NCBI RefSeq assembly: GCF_016746095.1
Contig: NZ_JAERTY010000009.1
Location: forward strand, 62,001-126,000
DNA: 64,000 nucleotides
Source: Sphingobacterium faecale
GTDB taxonomy: Bacteria > Bacteroidota > Bacteroidia > Sphingobacteriales > Sphingobacteriaceae
Direction: 5' to 3'
The translations under genes were made by a program, and so were the position numbers. Below the pieces are notes generated by a model, which saw only the letters and a program-made list of their open reading frames with translations, was not told where the DNA came from and ran no database searches. Positions 7,871 through 15,356 of this stretch are shown piece by piece (positions within the stretch are counted from its first letter, which is position 1; every line of letters begins with the position of its first letter).

Positions 7871-8854
7871 ATGACAAACTATCAAACGTTGCTGTATTAC
7901 TGTTACAGCCCCATCGAAAATGCGGAGCAATTTGCTTCCGAACACCTCGAATTCTGTAAATCTCTCGATCTAGTCGGACGGATCATTGTTGCCGATGAGG
8001 GCCTCAATGGCACTGTATCGGGCACACCAGAAGCCTGTAAGGCTTATATGGACGCCATATATGCGGATGGACGATTCAATCACACCGAATTTAAGATTGA
8101 CGATGTCGAGGAGCCTTCCTTTATTAAAATGCACTGCCGCTATAAACCGGAGATTGTACACTCGGGGCTTCGTGATCCCAAGGAGATCGATCCCAATCTG
8201 CAGACAGGCATACACCTGGAGCCGAAGGATTTTATGGCGATGAAAGACCGCGAGGATGTTGTTATTCTGGATGTACGTTCTAACTACGAGCATAATGTAG
8301 GCCGCTTCAAGAATGCGATCACGTTGGACATCGAGAATTTCAGAGAATTCCCGGAAAAAGTAAAAGAACTCGAACAATATAAAGGTAAAAAGATCCTTAC
8401 GTACTGCACCGGTGGAATCAAATGTGAGAAAGCCTCTGCACTGTTATTGAAGGAAGGATTTGAAGATGTATACCAATTGCACGGTGGTATTATCAAATAT
8501 GGCAAGGAAGCGGGCGGAAAGGATTTTGAGGGAAAATGCTATGTTTTCGACAACCGTGTCACCGTTGAAGTCAATTCGACCAATCCTGTCGTCATCTCGA
8601 CATGCAAGAACTGTGGTAAGACCACGCCAAAAATGATCAACTGTGCCAATCCTACCTGTAATGAGCATTTCACCCAGTGTGACGCCTGTGGTGAAAAGCT
8701 GGATGGCTGTTGCTCAGAAGCTTGTATGGAGAGTCCCAACAAGAGAGAATATGATGGTACTGGCTACTATGTAAAAACTCCACAACCTGTAAACATAGAG
8801 AAGATCTCGAAGCGCAAGCACAAGAATTTTGCTCCCAAAGTGGAAAGCAACTAA
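7871..8854 (+). CDS. trhO: tRNA uridine(34) hydroxylase TrhO (rhodanese family, YceA)
   Basis: TrhO introduces the hydroxyl group of 5-hydroxyuridine at the wobble position of tRNA, using oxygen. The 327-residue protein has the family layout: an N-terminal acylphosphatase-like domain (about 1-95), a rhodanese domain (about 110-215) with active-site loop CTGGIKCEK near residues 179-187, and a C-terminal Cys-rich tail with CKNCGK, CANPTC, CDAC and CCSEAC. The tail probably binds a metal. The start ATG at 7871 gives the expected MTNYQTLLYY N-terminus. It stands alone on the plus strand between a candidate promoter and a strong terminator shared with the convergent trmB; both genes modify tRNA. 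Confidence 0.95.
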   Translation: MTNYQTLLYYCYSPIENAEQFASEHLEFCKSLDLVGRIIVADEGLNGTVSGTPEACKAYMDAIYADGRFNHTEFKIDDVEEPSFIKMHCRYKPEIVHSGLRDPKEIDPNLQTGIHLEPKDFMAMKDREDVVILDVRSNYEHNVGRFKNAITLDIENFREFPEKVKELEQYKGKKILTYCTGGIKCEKASALLLKEGFEDVYQLHGGIIKYGKEAGGKDFEGKCYVFDNRVTVEVNSTNPVVISTCKNCGKTTPKMINCANPTCNEHFTQCDACGEKLDGCCSEACMESPNKREYDGTGYYVKTPQPVNIEKISKRKHKNFAPKVESN

Positions 8855-8857
8855 TAT

Positions 8858-8891
8858 AAAAAAGCCTTAAGTGTACACTTAAGGCTTTTTT
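8858..8891. terminator. Bidirectional intrinsic terminator trhO/trmB
   Basis: A perfect 34-bp palindrome with a GCCTTAAG stem flanked by A6 on the left and T6 on the right, placed between two convergent genes. It can work on both strands. Confidence 0.92.
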
Positions 8892-8903
8892 ACGGGAGCT
8901 ATT

Positions 8904-9551
8904 TTAGAACTTCCACTCGACGTAGTTGATGTTTTTATCTACGGCCAGGTATTTTTTCTCGTAATAGGTCTTTATCGAAAGCACCTGATCAACGAGGTCT
9001 GATTTATACAGGTCTGTTGTTTCCTTAAGCACAGGAAGGCTCTGCTGCTGTATCTGCTCTACGGTATAGTTATAAAAACCGTCATTATCAGTTTTTAGGT
9101 GCATAATACCTCCTTCTTTCAAAATAATCTTGTATCGGTTGAGAAAGGTTGGGTTTGTCAACCGTTTTTTCTCTCTGCTGTCTTGGGGTTGGGGGTCGGG
9201 AAAAGTGATCCAAATCTCGGATACCTCATTCTCTTCGAAGTATTCCAAAATAGTTTCGATCTGAATACGTAAAAAACCAACATTATCGATCCCTTCTTCC
9301 AGTGCTGTCTTGGCACCTCTCCAAATACGGTTACCTTTATAGTCGATTCCAATAAAGTTCGTTTCTGGGAACAGCTGGGCTAAGTTGACAGTATATTCTC
9401 CTTTTCCACAGGCCAATTCGAGGATCAATGGCTTGTTATTTCCGAAGAACGCACTGGACCATTTACCTTTATATGCTTTACCAGCATCCAATTGTACCAC
9501 ATTTTTAAAAGTCGCTATCTCTGCGAATTTTCTCAGTTTATCCTTACCCAT
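8904..9551 (-). CDS. trmB: tRNA (guanine46-N7)-methyltransferase TrmB
   Basis: TrmB puts the N7-methyl group on G46 in the variable loop of tRNA, using S-adenosylmethionine. The 215-residue length is typical. The SAM-binding Rossmann motif LELACGKGEYT lies near residues 43-53, GIDYKGNRIWRGA follows near 73, and the family signature ITFPDPQP near 115-122 with KKRLTNP precedes the C-terminal half (HLKTDNDGFY). The start ATG at 9551 gives MGKDKLRKF, the usual Bacteroidota N-terminus. A TATTTTTG box on the minus strand at 9568-9575 could be its -7 element, though no clear -33 is visible. It is convergent with trhO. Confidence 0.95.
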   Translation of the reverse strand: MGKDKLRKFAEIATFKNVVQLDAGKAYKGKWSSAFFGNNKPLILELACGKGEYTVNLAQLFPETNFIGIDYKGNRIWRGAKTALEEGIDNVGFLRIQIETILEYFEENEVSEIWITFPDPQPQDSREKKRLTNPTFLNRYKIILKEGGIMHLKTDNDGFYNYTVEQIQQQSLPVLKETTDLYKSDLVDQVLSIKTYYEKKYLAVDKNINYVEWKF

Positions 9552-9830
9552 AACAAATATTAAGTCGCAAAAATAAACTTATATTTTCTCTATAAAAAAT
9601 ATTATTGGAAGTGGACTGGTATAAAAATCGATTTATGGGTGTATAATTTAGTTTGCCACAGCTATTCGCTTTTTCTCTATTGTCTTCGATGTGGCCCTTA
9701 CAGCGCGTATATGGGTATGGAATGCCTCGTATTATAGCATGTAGGCTTCTGATGCGAAATGGCCTGTATACGGCTTCGTTGTCTGTCGTTATGTATGCAG
9801 GTGGATATTTTATATTACAACCGGATTATA
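9552..9830. other. Intergenic stretch without a convincing gene
   Basis: About 280 bp between the trmB start and the fcl promoter. It holds the possible trmB -7 box (9568-9575). A 67-codon frame starting with TTG at 9653 has no recognisable pattern. No hairpin stands out. Confidence 0.5.
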
Positions 9831-9861
9831 TTGCGTGCGATGCCGATTTTATGTAGGTTTG
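9831..9861 (+). promoter_or_regulatory. Promoter of the GDP-L-fucose synthase gene
   Basis: TTG at 9831-9833, a 20-nt spacer and TAGGTTTG at 9854-9861. The TTATGTAGGTTTGCA core is shared with the ndk promoter. The GTG start codon lies 22 nt downstream. Confidence 0.85.
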
Positions 9862-9883
9862 CAGTAATATTCAATACATTGAC

Positions 9884-10813
9884 GTGGAAAAAAATGCTAA
9901 GATCTACGTAGCCGGCCATAGGGGTATGGTCGGGTCTGCGATATACGAGAAATTAAAGCGCGAAGGCTATACCAATATGGTTACTCGAACTTCTAAGGAA
10001 TTGGATCTTCGCAACCAGGATGATGTAGCGACTTTCTTTGCATCAGAAAAGCCTGAGTATGTCTTCTTGGCTGCTGCCAAAGTAGGCGGTATCATTGCAA
10101 ACAACACCTACAGGGCGGATTTTATCTATGAAAACATCGCCATACAAAGTAATGTCATTCACCAGGCACATGTCAACAAAGTCCAGAAACTGTTATTTCT
10201 CGGTTCTTCTTGTATCTATCCTAAGCTTGCTCCTCAGCCTATGAAAGAAGATTATCTATTGACAGGTACGTTGGAACACACCAACGAACCGTATGCTATC
10301 GCTAAGATAGCGGGTATAAAGATGTGTGAAGCGTACAGAAGCCAGTATGGGGATAATTTTATATCGGTAATGCCTACTAATCTGTATGGTTATAATGACA
10401 ACTACCATCCGGAGAACTCACATGTACTGCCTGCCTTAATTCGCCGGTTTCATGAAGCCAAAACCAATGATGTACCAGAAGTAGTGATATGGGGTACCGG
10501 AACTCCTTTAAGAGAGTTTTTATTTTCAACGGATCTTGCTGATGCCTGTGTCTTCTTGATGAACAACTATGATGAAGAGCAATTTATCAATATCGGTGTC
10601 GGCGAAGATATCAGCATCAAAGACCTCGCTCTTATGATCAAGGTGATTGTTGGCTATGAAGGGGAGTTAAAATTTGACAGCAATAAGCCTGATGGAACGC
10701 CACGCAAACTCATGGATGTAAGCAAATTGCACCAGTTGGGCTGGCAGCATCGAATCGGCCTAGAAGAAGGGATACACCTTGCTTATGCGGATTTCATAGC
10801 GAAACATTGTTAA
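9884..10813 (+). CDS. fcl: GDP-L-fucose synthase
   Basis: This short-chain dehydrogenase turns GDP-4-keto-6-deoxymannose into GDP-L-fucose by epimerisation and NADPH reduction. The N-terminal nucleotide-binding motif GHRGMVGSA is at residues 11-19. AAAKVGGI near 63 and the catalytic SSC...YAIAK set (Ser-Cys near 108, Tyr-x-x-x-Lys near 136-140) are present, followed by NLYGYNDNYHPENSHVLPALIRRF, here cut into its parts NLYGYNDNY and HVLPALIRRF. Length 309 is normal. The start is GTG at 9884, fixed by the promoter just upstream. The usual partner gmd (GDP-mannose dehydratase) is not adjacent. The stop overlaps the convergent gene at 10810 by 4 bp. Confidence 0.95.
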   Translation: MEKNAKIYVAGHRGMVGSAIYEKLKREGYTNMVTRTSKELDLRNQDDVATFFASEKPEYVFLAAAKVGGIIANNTYRADFIYENIAIQSNVIHQAHVNKVQKLLFLGSSCIYPKLAPQPMKEDYLLTGTLEHTNEPYAIAKIAGIKMCEAYRSQYGDNFISVMPTNLYGYNDNYHPENSHVLPALIRRFHEAKTNDVPEVVIWGTGTPLREFLFSTDLADACVFLMNNYDEEQFINIGVGEDISIKDLALMIKVIVGYEGELKFDSNKPDGTPRKLMDVSKLHQLGWQHRIGLEEGIHLAYADFIAKHC

Positions 10814-11337
10814 TAGGTTTCGCTATCTGGTGGAATTCCAAAATTGACTGTATCTTGATTTTCGAGTTCTTCTAACGGGGCCACTTCTTTATGTTTCTTT
10901 TTAGACTTTTTGGGTCTCACAAACTTTGCTAATTTAGACACCAATGAACTTACCTTTCCTTGTGTAACCTGTGAAACAGCTCCTTCTGATGCAAGCAATA
11001 CAATTGCCTTTTTGAGCCATCCTGAATTTTTGAGAAATGTTCTATTTAAAACTAAGGGTAGACCCAACTGTAATATGCGTGCTGTCCAGTTACTTTGATT
11101 AGAAGCTTCTAGATTGGATTCTCCTCCTGATTTTCCGAAAGCAGAAAAGATACCCTTAACCAGATCAACCCCCGGTATACTTGAGGCAAGACTGTTCATA
11201 AATCGAACCGGAGCTTCAACTTTATGCTTAAGAAGCTGATACTGGTCAACTAGATATCCTTCTTGTTCTTTTTTAAGTTGGGTAAGCCGTGCTATTTCTA
11301 ATCTGAGATCTCCTATATTGTTAATTTTTGATTTCAT
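10810..11337 (-). CDS. Unknown protein of the YtxH/holin-type envelope operon
   Basis: I do not recognise a named domain. The 175-residue protein begins MKSKINNIGDLRLEIARL with a short coiled-coil-like helix (residues about 8-45), has a middle part with amphipathic helices (GLPLVLNRTFLKNSGWLKKAIVLLASEG), and a very basic patch near 145-155 (RPKKSKKKHK) before an acidic tail. The ATG at 11337 was chosen over the longer frame to 11460, because the extra part is Arg-rich and unlike a real N-terminus. It overlaps the previous gene by 17 bp, so it belongs to the same operon. A peripheral membrane or stress role is an inference from the operon. Confidence 0.75.
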   Translation of the reverse strand: MKSKINNIGDLRLEIARLTQLKKEQEGYLVDQYQLLKHKVEAPVRFMNSLASSIPGVDLVKGIFSAFGKSGGESNLEASNQSNWTARILQLGLPLVLNRTFLKNSGWLKKAIVLLASEGAVSQVTQGKVSSLVSKLAKFVRPKKSKKKHKEVAPLEELENQDTVNFGIPPDSETY

Positions 11338-11791
11338 TTTCCTGTGTAGTTTTGTTTTCTGAATGGTTATTTTGTCCTTCAAACGCACTTGTTTCGCTGT
11401 ACGGGGCCTGCCTGTGCTGAGTTTCCTCGAACAGGGCTTCATCCTCCTGCCATTTTCCAAGAACTCTACGTATGGTCAAGTCCATAAACTTAGCTTCCAA
11501 CTTCGGTTCAAATGCACGAATTATTAGTAATATAACTAAGAAGACTCCTCCCGTCACCAAAAAACCTAATGCATAGCTCCCTAAAAGCTCACCAAGAAAA
11601 AAACCAAGCGCTAGGGAAAAGAAAAATATTACGATTAGGGTCAACAACAATTTAGTCGCATCTAATACCAAGGTACCAATAAGGCGTCCCCCACGGGCTA
11701 TCGCCTTTAATTTCAACAGTTCTACCTGTGTATCGACATATTCTTTCGCTTTTTGGAAACTTCCTGAAAATGAAAATTTTTGATCACTCAT
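11321..11791 (-). CDS. Phage_holin_3_6-type membrane protein
   Basis: A 156-residue protein with an N-terminal amphipathic helix (SFQKAKEYVDTQVELLKLKA, residues about 12-31), two strong membrane segments (about 45-70 and 75-92), and a charged C-terminal tail. This is the layout of the Phage_holin_3_6 (DUF1469) family, small inner-membrane proteins found widely in chromosomes. Despite the name there is no sign of a prophage here. It is the second gene of an operon with the YtxH-type gene upstream and the 175-residue unknown downstream. Such sets are common in Bacteroidota and probably concern envelope stress; that role is not shown by the sequence. Confidence 0.82.
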   Translation of the reverse strand: MSDQKFSFSGSFQKAKEYVDTQVELLKLKAIARGGRLIGTLVLDATKLLLTLIVIFFFSLALGFFLGELLGSYALGFLVTGGVFLVILLIIRAFEPKLEAKFMDLTIRRVLGKWQEDEALFEETQHRQAPYSETSAFEGQNNHSENKTTQENEIKN

Positions 11792-11882
11792 TTTATTTTA
11801 TTTAAACGAATATGAATGGGTATTTCTTGCACTTCATATCCTATTATAAATCTTGATACCCTAGCATGAATTGCTATCCGTA

Positions 11883-12152
11883 CTACGCATGCTCTTCTAT
11901 CTCCTCATCCATAAAATCTTCTGCTTTTGAAACTTTCGATTTTACCATTGCCAGGACTTTCTCTTTAAAGTCATTAAGCTGGTCAAGTTGTTCTTCCGCA
12001 CGCTCTTTAAGTGCATCTCCTAAATCTGCTAATGACTCATTAATTTTCTCTCTCGTCTCTGTGCCTTTTTCTGGTGCAAATAATACTCCTAGTACAGCTC
12101 CCGCTGCCAATCCCGCGAACAATGCCGCTACAACTTTACCGCTATCTTTCAT
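11883..12152 (-). CDS. YtxH domain protein
   Basis: An 89-residue protein with the YtxH layout: a short N-terminal transmembrane helix containing GLAAGAVLGVLFAPEKG (residues about 14-30), the APxxG motif that marks the family, then a long acidic amphipathic helix (residues 35-89) able to form a coiled coil. In Bacillus the namesake is a general-stress protein. It is the first gene of the three-gene minus-strand operon; 91 bp separate it from the next gene. No clear promoter box is seen upstream, only a short CCGAC...GTCGG repeat at 12192-12203. Confidence 0.88.
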   Translation of the reverse strand: MKDSGKVVAALFAGLAAGAVLGVLFAPEKGTETREKINESLADLGDALKERAEEQLDQLNDFKEKVLAMVKSKVSKAEDFMDEEIEEHA

Positions 12153-12191
12153 TTGTATATGATTTTATTTTTTATCTATCTTTTATTTGTC

Positions 12192-12213
12192 CCGACTTGT
12201 CGGAATGGAATAT
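12192..12213. repeat. Short CCGAC/GTCGG palindromic intergenic repeat
   Basis: CCGACTTGTCGG followed by AATGGAATAT. A close relative is at 29132-29151 (CCCGACCAGTCGGGATGGAATA) and a degraded one at 17530-17550. All lie in gaps between genes. Confidence 0.65.
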
Positions 12214-12420
12214 CCAAACTACCTATTTCACAACCTTTATCATCATTCTATCGCTATTATATTAACAATAAAAAGACCAAATCGTTTAAAATAAATAAGC
12301 CAAATGCATCTTTTATGTTATAATATAATACATTTATCAACAAACAGCAAAAACAAGTCCAAACTAACGTCTTCTATTAAGTTATTATCATTATCTTTAG
12401 TGTAACCAATTTAAAAATCT

Positions 12421-13959
12421 ATGCTCGTAAAAACCTTTAGTAGTGCAGTTTACGGAATAGAAGCTACAACTATTTCCGTGGAAGTAAATGTGTCTACTGG
12501 CACTAAATATTATATCGTGGGCCTACCTGACAATGCTATAAAGGAAAGCTTACAACGTGTAGAAAGCGCCATATTGTCAATTGGATGCCGTATGCCCAGA
12601 CAGAAAATAGTTGTCAATTTGGCACCTGCTGATATCCGCAAGGAGGGATCAGCTTATGATCTAGCCATAGCTATCGGCATACTCGCAGCTTCGTCTCAGA
12701 TTACGGAACGACAATTGGCCGACTACATCATCTTAGGCGAACTATCCTTAGACGGCAGCGTACAACCTGTAAAAGGTGCTCTTCCTATCGCTATACAAGC
12801 AAAACATGATGGTTTCAAAGGTATTATATTGCCTCATATTAATGCGGCCGAGGCCGCTGTCGTCAGCGGTATTGATGTATTCGGTATTGAACACATACAA
12901 CAGGTTATTGATTTTTTTAATGAAAAGACGCAGCTAAAGCAAACAAAAAGAGATTCTGCAGTAAACACATTCACAGATTCCGTCACAACTGAACTGGATT
13001 TTGCGGATGTAAAGGGTCAGCAGAACATTAAAAGGGCATTGGAAATTGCCGCCGCTGGTGGCCACAATATTATTTTGATCGGCCCTCCGGGGGCTGGAAA
13101 AACAATGTTAGCCAAACGTCTTCCTTCCATACTTCCCGCTCTGACATTTGAAGAATCTCTAGAGACGACCAAAATCCATTCGGTCTCTGGGAATCTATCG
13201 CATAAGGAGTCATTAATGACAACCCGGCCTTTTCGTGCTCCGCACCATACAATTTCAGATATCGCATTAGTCGGTGGAGGGAGCACCCCTCAACCTGGGG
13301 AAATATCACTGGCACATAATGGGGTGCTATTTCTGGACGAACTTCCAGAATTTAAACGATCTGTACTGGAGGTCATGCGCCAACCGTTGGAATCAAGAAG
13401 TATTACCATCTCCCGAGCTCGCTTCACGGTCGATTATCCAGCGAGTTTCATGCTAGTAGCTGCTATGAACCCCTGCCCTTGTGGTTATTATAATCATCCT
13501 GACAAGGAGTGCCTCTGTGGGTCGCTCGCCGTGCAGCGCTATTTGAGTAAAATTTCGGGTCCGCTATTGGACCGTATCGATTTACATATCGAAGTTACCC
13601 CGGTAGCGTTCAATGAATTGACAGATAGAAATGAAGCAGAAAAAAGCGAAACGATAAGACAGCGTGTTATGCAAGCCCGAACACTTCAAGAACAGCGATT
13701 TATGACCGAAAAGCTAATCCACTGTAATGCACAAATGTCTACGAAATATGTACAAAAACTATGTATTTTGGATGAATCCGGTAAAAATCTACTAAGGAAT
13801 GCCATGGAACGCCTCAACTTATCAGCTAGGGCATATGATCGAATCCTAAAGGTAGCTCGTACAATAGCTGATATGGACAATGAATCACATATCCTGAACC
13901 GACACCTAGCCGAAGCTATACAGTTCCGCAATTTAGATAGACAGTCTTGGCTGAGTTAA
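12421..13959 (+). CDS. comM: YifB/ComM-family Mg-chelatase-like AAA+ ATPase
   Basis: A 512-residue member of the YifB/ComM family. In Vibrio, ComM is a hexameric helicase that drives branch migration during natural transformation. The N-terminal Lon-like (ChlI) domain covers about 1-170 (GLPDNAIKES, RIVVNLAPADIRKEGSAYDL-type block). The AAA+ core has Walker A GPPGAGKT near 221-228, Walker B LFLDELPEF near 302-310, and MNPCPCGYY near 351 with a CxC...C pattern that may bind metal. The C-terminal Mg_chelatase_C domain follows. The ATG at 12421 gives the usual MLVKTFSSAVYGIEA start. Gene ends 1 bp before the convergent rhomboid stop. Confidence 0.93.
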   Translation: MLVKTFSSAVYGIEATTISVEVNVSTGTKYYIVGLPDNAIKESLQRVESAILSIGCRMPRQKIVVNLAPADIRKEGSAYDLAIAIGILAASSQITERQLADYIILGELSLDGSVQPVKGALPIAIQAKHDGFKGIILPHINAAEAAVVSGIDVFGIEHIQQVIDFFNEKTQLKQTKRDSAVNTFTDSVTTELDFADVKGQQNIKRALEIAAAGGHNIILIGPPGAGKTMLAKRLPSILPALTFEESLETTKIHSVSGNLSHKESLMTTRPFRAPHHTISDIALVGGGSTPQPGEISLAHNGVLFLDELPEFKRSVLEVMRQPLESRSITISRARFTVDYPASFMLVAAMNPCPCGYYNHPDKECLCGSLAVQRYLSKISGPLLDRIDLHIEVTPVAFNELTDRNEAEKSETIRQRVMQARTLQEQRFMTEKLIHCNAQMSTKYVQKLCILDESGKNLLRNAMERLNLSARAYDRILKVARTIADMDNESHILNRHLAEAIQFRNLDRQSWLS

Positions 13960-13960
13960 T

Positions 13961-14590
13961 TTAGAACTGATCGATAAAGTGTCTAAATATCCAAGGATAA
14001 AATAGAATCGTAATCAGTATTCCCGAAAGCGCTCCGAATAAATGAGCATCGTGATTAATACGGTCGTTGGAATTCTTAGATGCCCAAATACAGTATCCTA
14101 TGTAGAGCACTGCAAACACATATGCTGGCATGGGAATAATCATAAATATACCAAGCATAGCTTTGGGCTGGAATAGAATATAGCCAAACAAAGCAGCAGA
14201 TATAGCCCCAGAGGCTCCTAGACTGTAATAACCGGGATTGTTTTTCTGTTGTAGGATGGTAGGAATATCACTCAACACCAAACTCAGAATATACAAAAGC
14301 GCAAAATACAGGTGACCTATATCACCACTTACTTGCACAAAAAAGCTTTCCAACGCGAAACCGAAATAGTAAAAGGTAATCATATTGAAAAGTAGATGGC
14401 CCCAATCGGCATGTATGATTCCGCTCGTAAATACCGTATACCACTTGCGCTTATCGCGATGGATGCTATAGGGGTGCAGCATCATTGAAGAATACAATTG
14501 TGGGTTTGAAAAAGCATATATACTGGTGGCTATCGTAACAGCGAATAGGATAGAAGCTACTGGTGTCTGTAATATATATTGTTGAATCAT
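13961..14590 (-). CDS. Rhomboid-family intramembrane serine protease
   Basis: A 209-residue, six-helix membrane protein. Rhomboids cut transmembrane helices inside the membrane with a Ser-His dyad. The catalytic Ser is in GASGAIS (about residue 124-130), the catalytic His in HDAHLFGALSG near 182-186, and the HADWGHLLFNM block near 55-66 is the conserved His/Asn region of helix 2. The start ATG at 14590 gives MIQQYILQTP. It ends 1 bp from the ComM-type gene and starts 6 bp after the LUD gene, so it is co-transcribed with the latter. No substrate is evident. Confidence 0.9.
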   Translation of the reverse strand: MIQQYILQTPVASILFAVTIATSIYAFSNPQLYSSMMLHPYSIHRDKRKWYTVFTSGIIHADWGHLLFNMITFYYFGFALESFFVQVSGDIGHLYFALLYILSLVLSDIPTILQQKNNPGYYSLGASGAISAALFGYILFQPKAMLGIFMIIPMPAYVFAVLYIGYCIWASKNSNDRINHDAHLFGALSGILITILFYPWIFRHFIDQF

Positions 14591-14596
14591 TTGTCT

Positions 14597-15244
14597 TTAG
14601 AATCTGTCTTCAATCAAAAAAACGTAGAGTTGCTTTGGTCCGTGCGCACCCAATACTATTTTTTTCTCAATATCTGCGGTACGGCTAGGCCCTGTTATCG
14701 TTGTTATCATAGAAGGGAGGTAAGTTGGATAGCGATCCTTTATTTGTGCTAGACCATGTCTTATATCCATTACGAGCTGAGAAGCTTTGGCTAAGACGAT
14801 ATGTATCGGCGGATAGATACTCAGTCGACGTCCCCCTGCATTTGCATTGGACAGCATGACGCTTCCATTACGGGCAATCAATGCTTCGCAGGCTGTAATA
14901 CCCACTTCTGCATTTTCGAAATCTTTATCAGTAGCAAAATAAGGAAATCCATAATGCTTCAATAAGACTTGTACCGCTGGCTCCCAAGCATAGATTTTGG
15001 TTACACCCAATTCTTCGACAAGTCCAATTAAGTTTTCAATAACGGAAATCTCGCCATCACAGTACACAAATTGTCCTCCAATATCTGTCAACTCACGTGC
15101 AAAAGTCACATCTAAGGATTCCTCTTCGTCTTTGTACAAAGCAGAGTCTTCAAAATCCGGATGTGGGTTATCCCGTTTTTGAAGTAAGGCCTGCCGTATC
15201 CTTTTAAGCATTTTTTCCTTTGCGGTAGTATTCCTGATATTCAT
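14597..15244 (-). CDS. LUD domain protein (LutC/YkgG family)
   Basis: A 215-residue LUD domain protein. LutC is one of three subunits of the L-lactate-oxidising LutABC complex, but here LutA and LutB are absent nearby, so a stand-alone role is likely. Family features: the N-terminal MLKRIRQAL helix, EPAVQVLLKHYGF near 85, the ALIARNGSVMLSNANAGGRR block near 120-140, and the C-terminal ITGPSRTADIEKKIVLGAHGPK near 180-200 with the glycine/proline motif GAHGP. The frame starts at ATG 15244; an internal ATG 11 codons on (MLKRIRQ) is also possible. It is the first of two genes with the rhomboid. Confidence 0.88.
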   Translation of the reverse strand: MNIRNTTAKEKMLKRIRQALLQKRDNPHPDFEDSALYKDEEESLDVTFARELTDIGGQFVYCDGEISVIENLIGLVEELGVTKIYAWEPAVQVLLKHYGFPYFATDKDFENAEVGITACEALIARNGSVMLSNANAGGRRLSIYPPIHIVLAKASQLVMDIRHGLAQIKDRYPTYLPSMITTITGPSRTADIEKKIVLGAHGPKQLYVFLIEDRF

Positions 15245-15328
15245 CTATAAATAGTATATCCTCTAATGGGTGTCCCCAAGTTAGTACAAATCCATGTCGA
15301 AAATTCAATATGGGCCATGTTGAAAGAT

Positions 15329-15356
15329 AAAATAGAGGGGTTAACCCCTCTATTTT
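15329..15356 (-). terminator. Intrinsic terminator of ftsH
   Basis: A perfect palindrome with a GAGGGG/CCCCTC stem and a TTAA loop, A-rich on one side and T-rich on the other. It touches the ftsH stop codon. It can also stop transcription from the other direction. Confidence 0.9.

Noticed and set aside
9653..9856. Possible 67-residue gene upstream of fcl
   Set aside because: TTG start, no recognisable family, and its end runs into the fcl promoter.
11321..11791. Prophage remnant suggested by the holin-type gene
   Set aside because: This family is common in chromosomes and no other phage gene is present.
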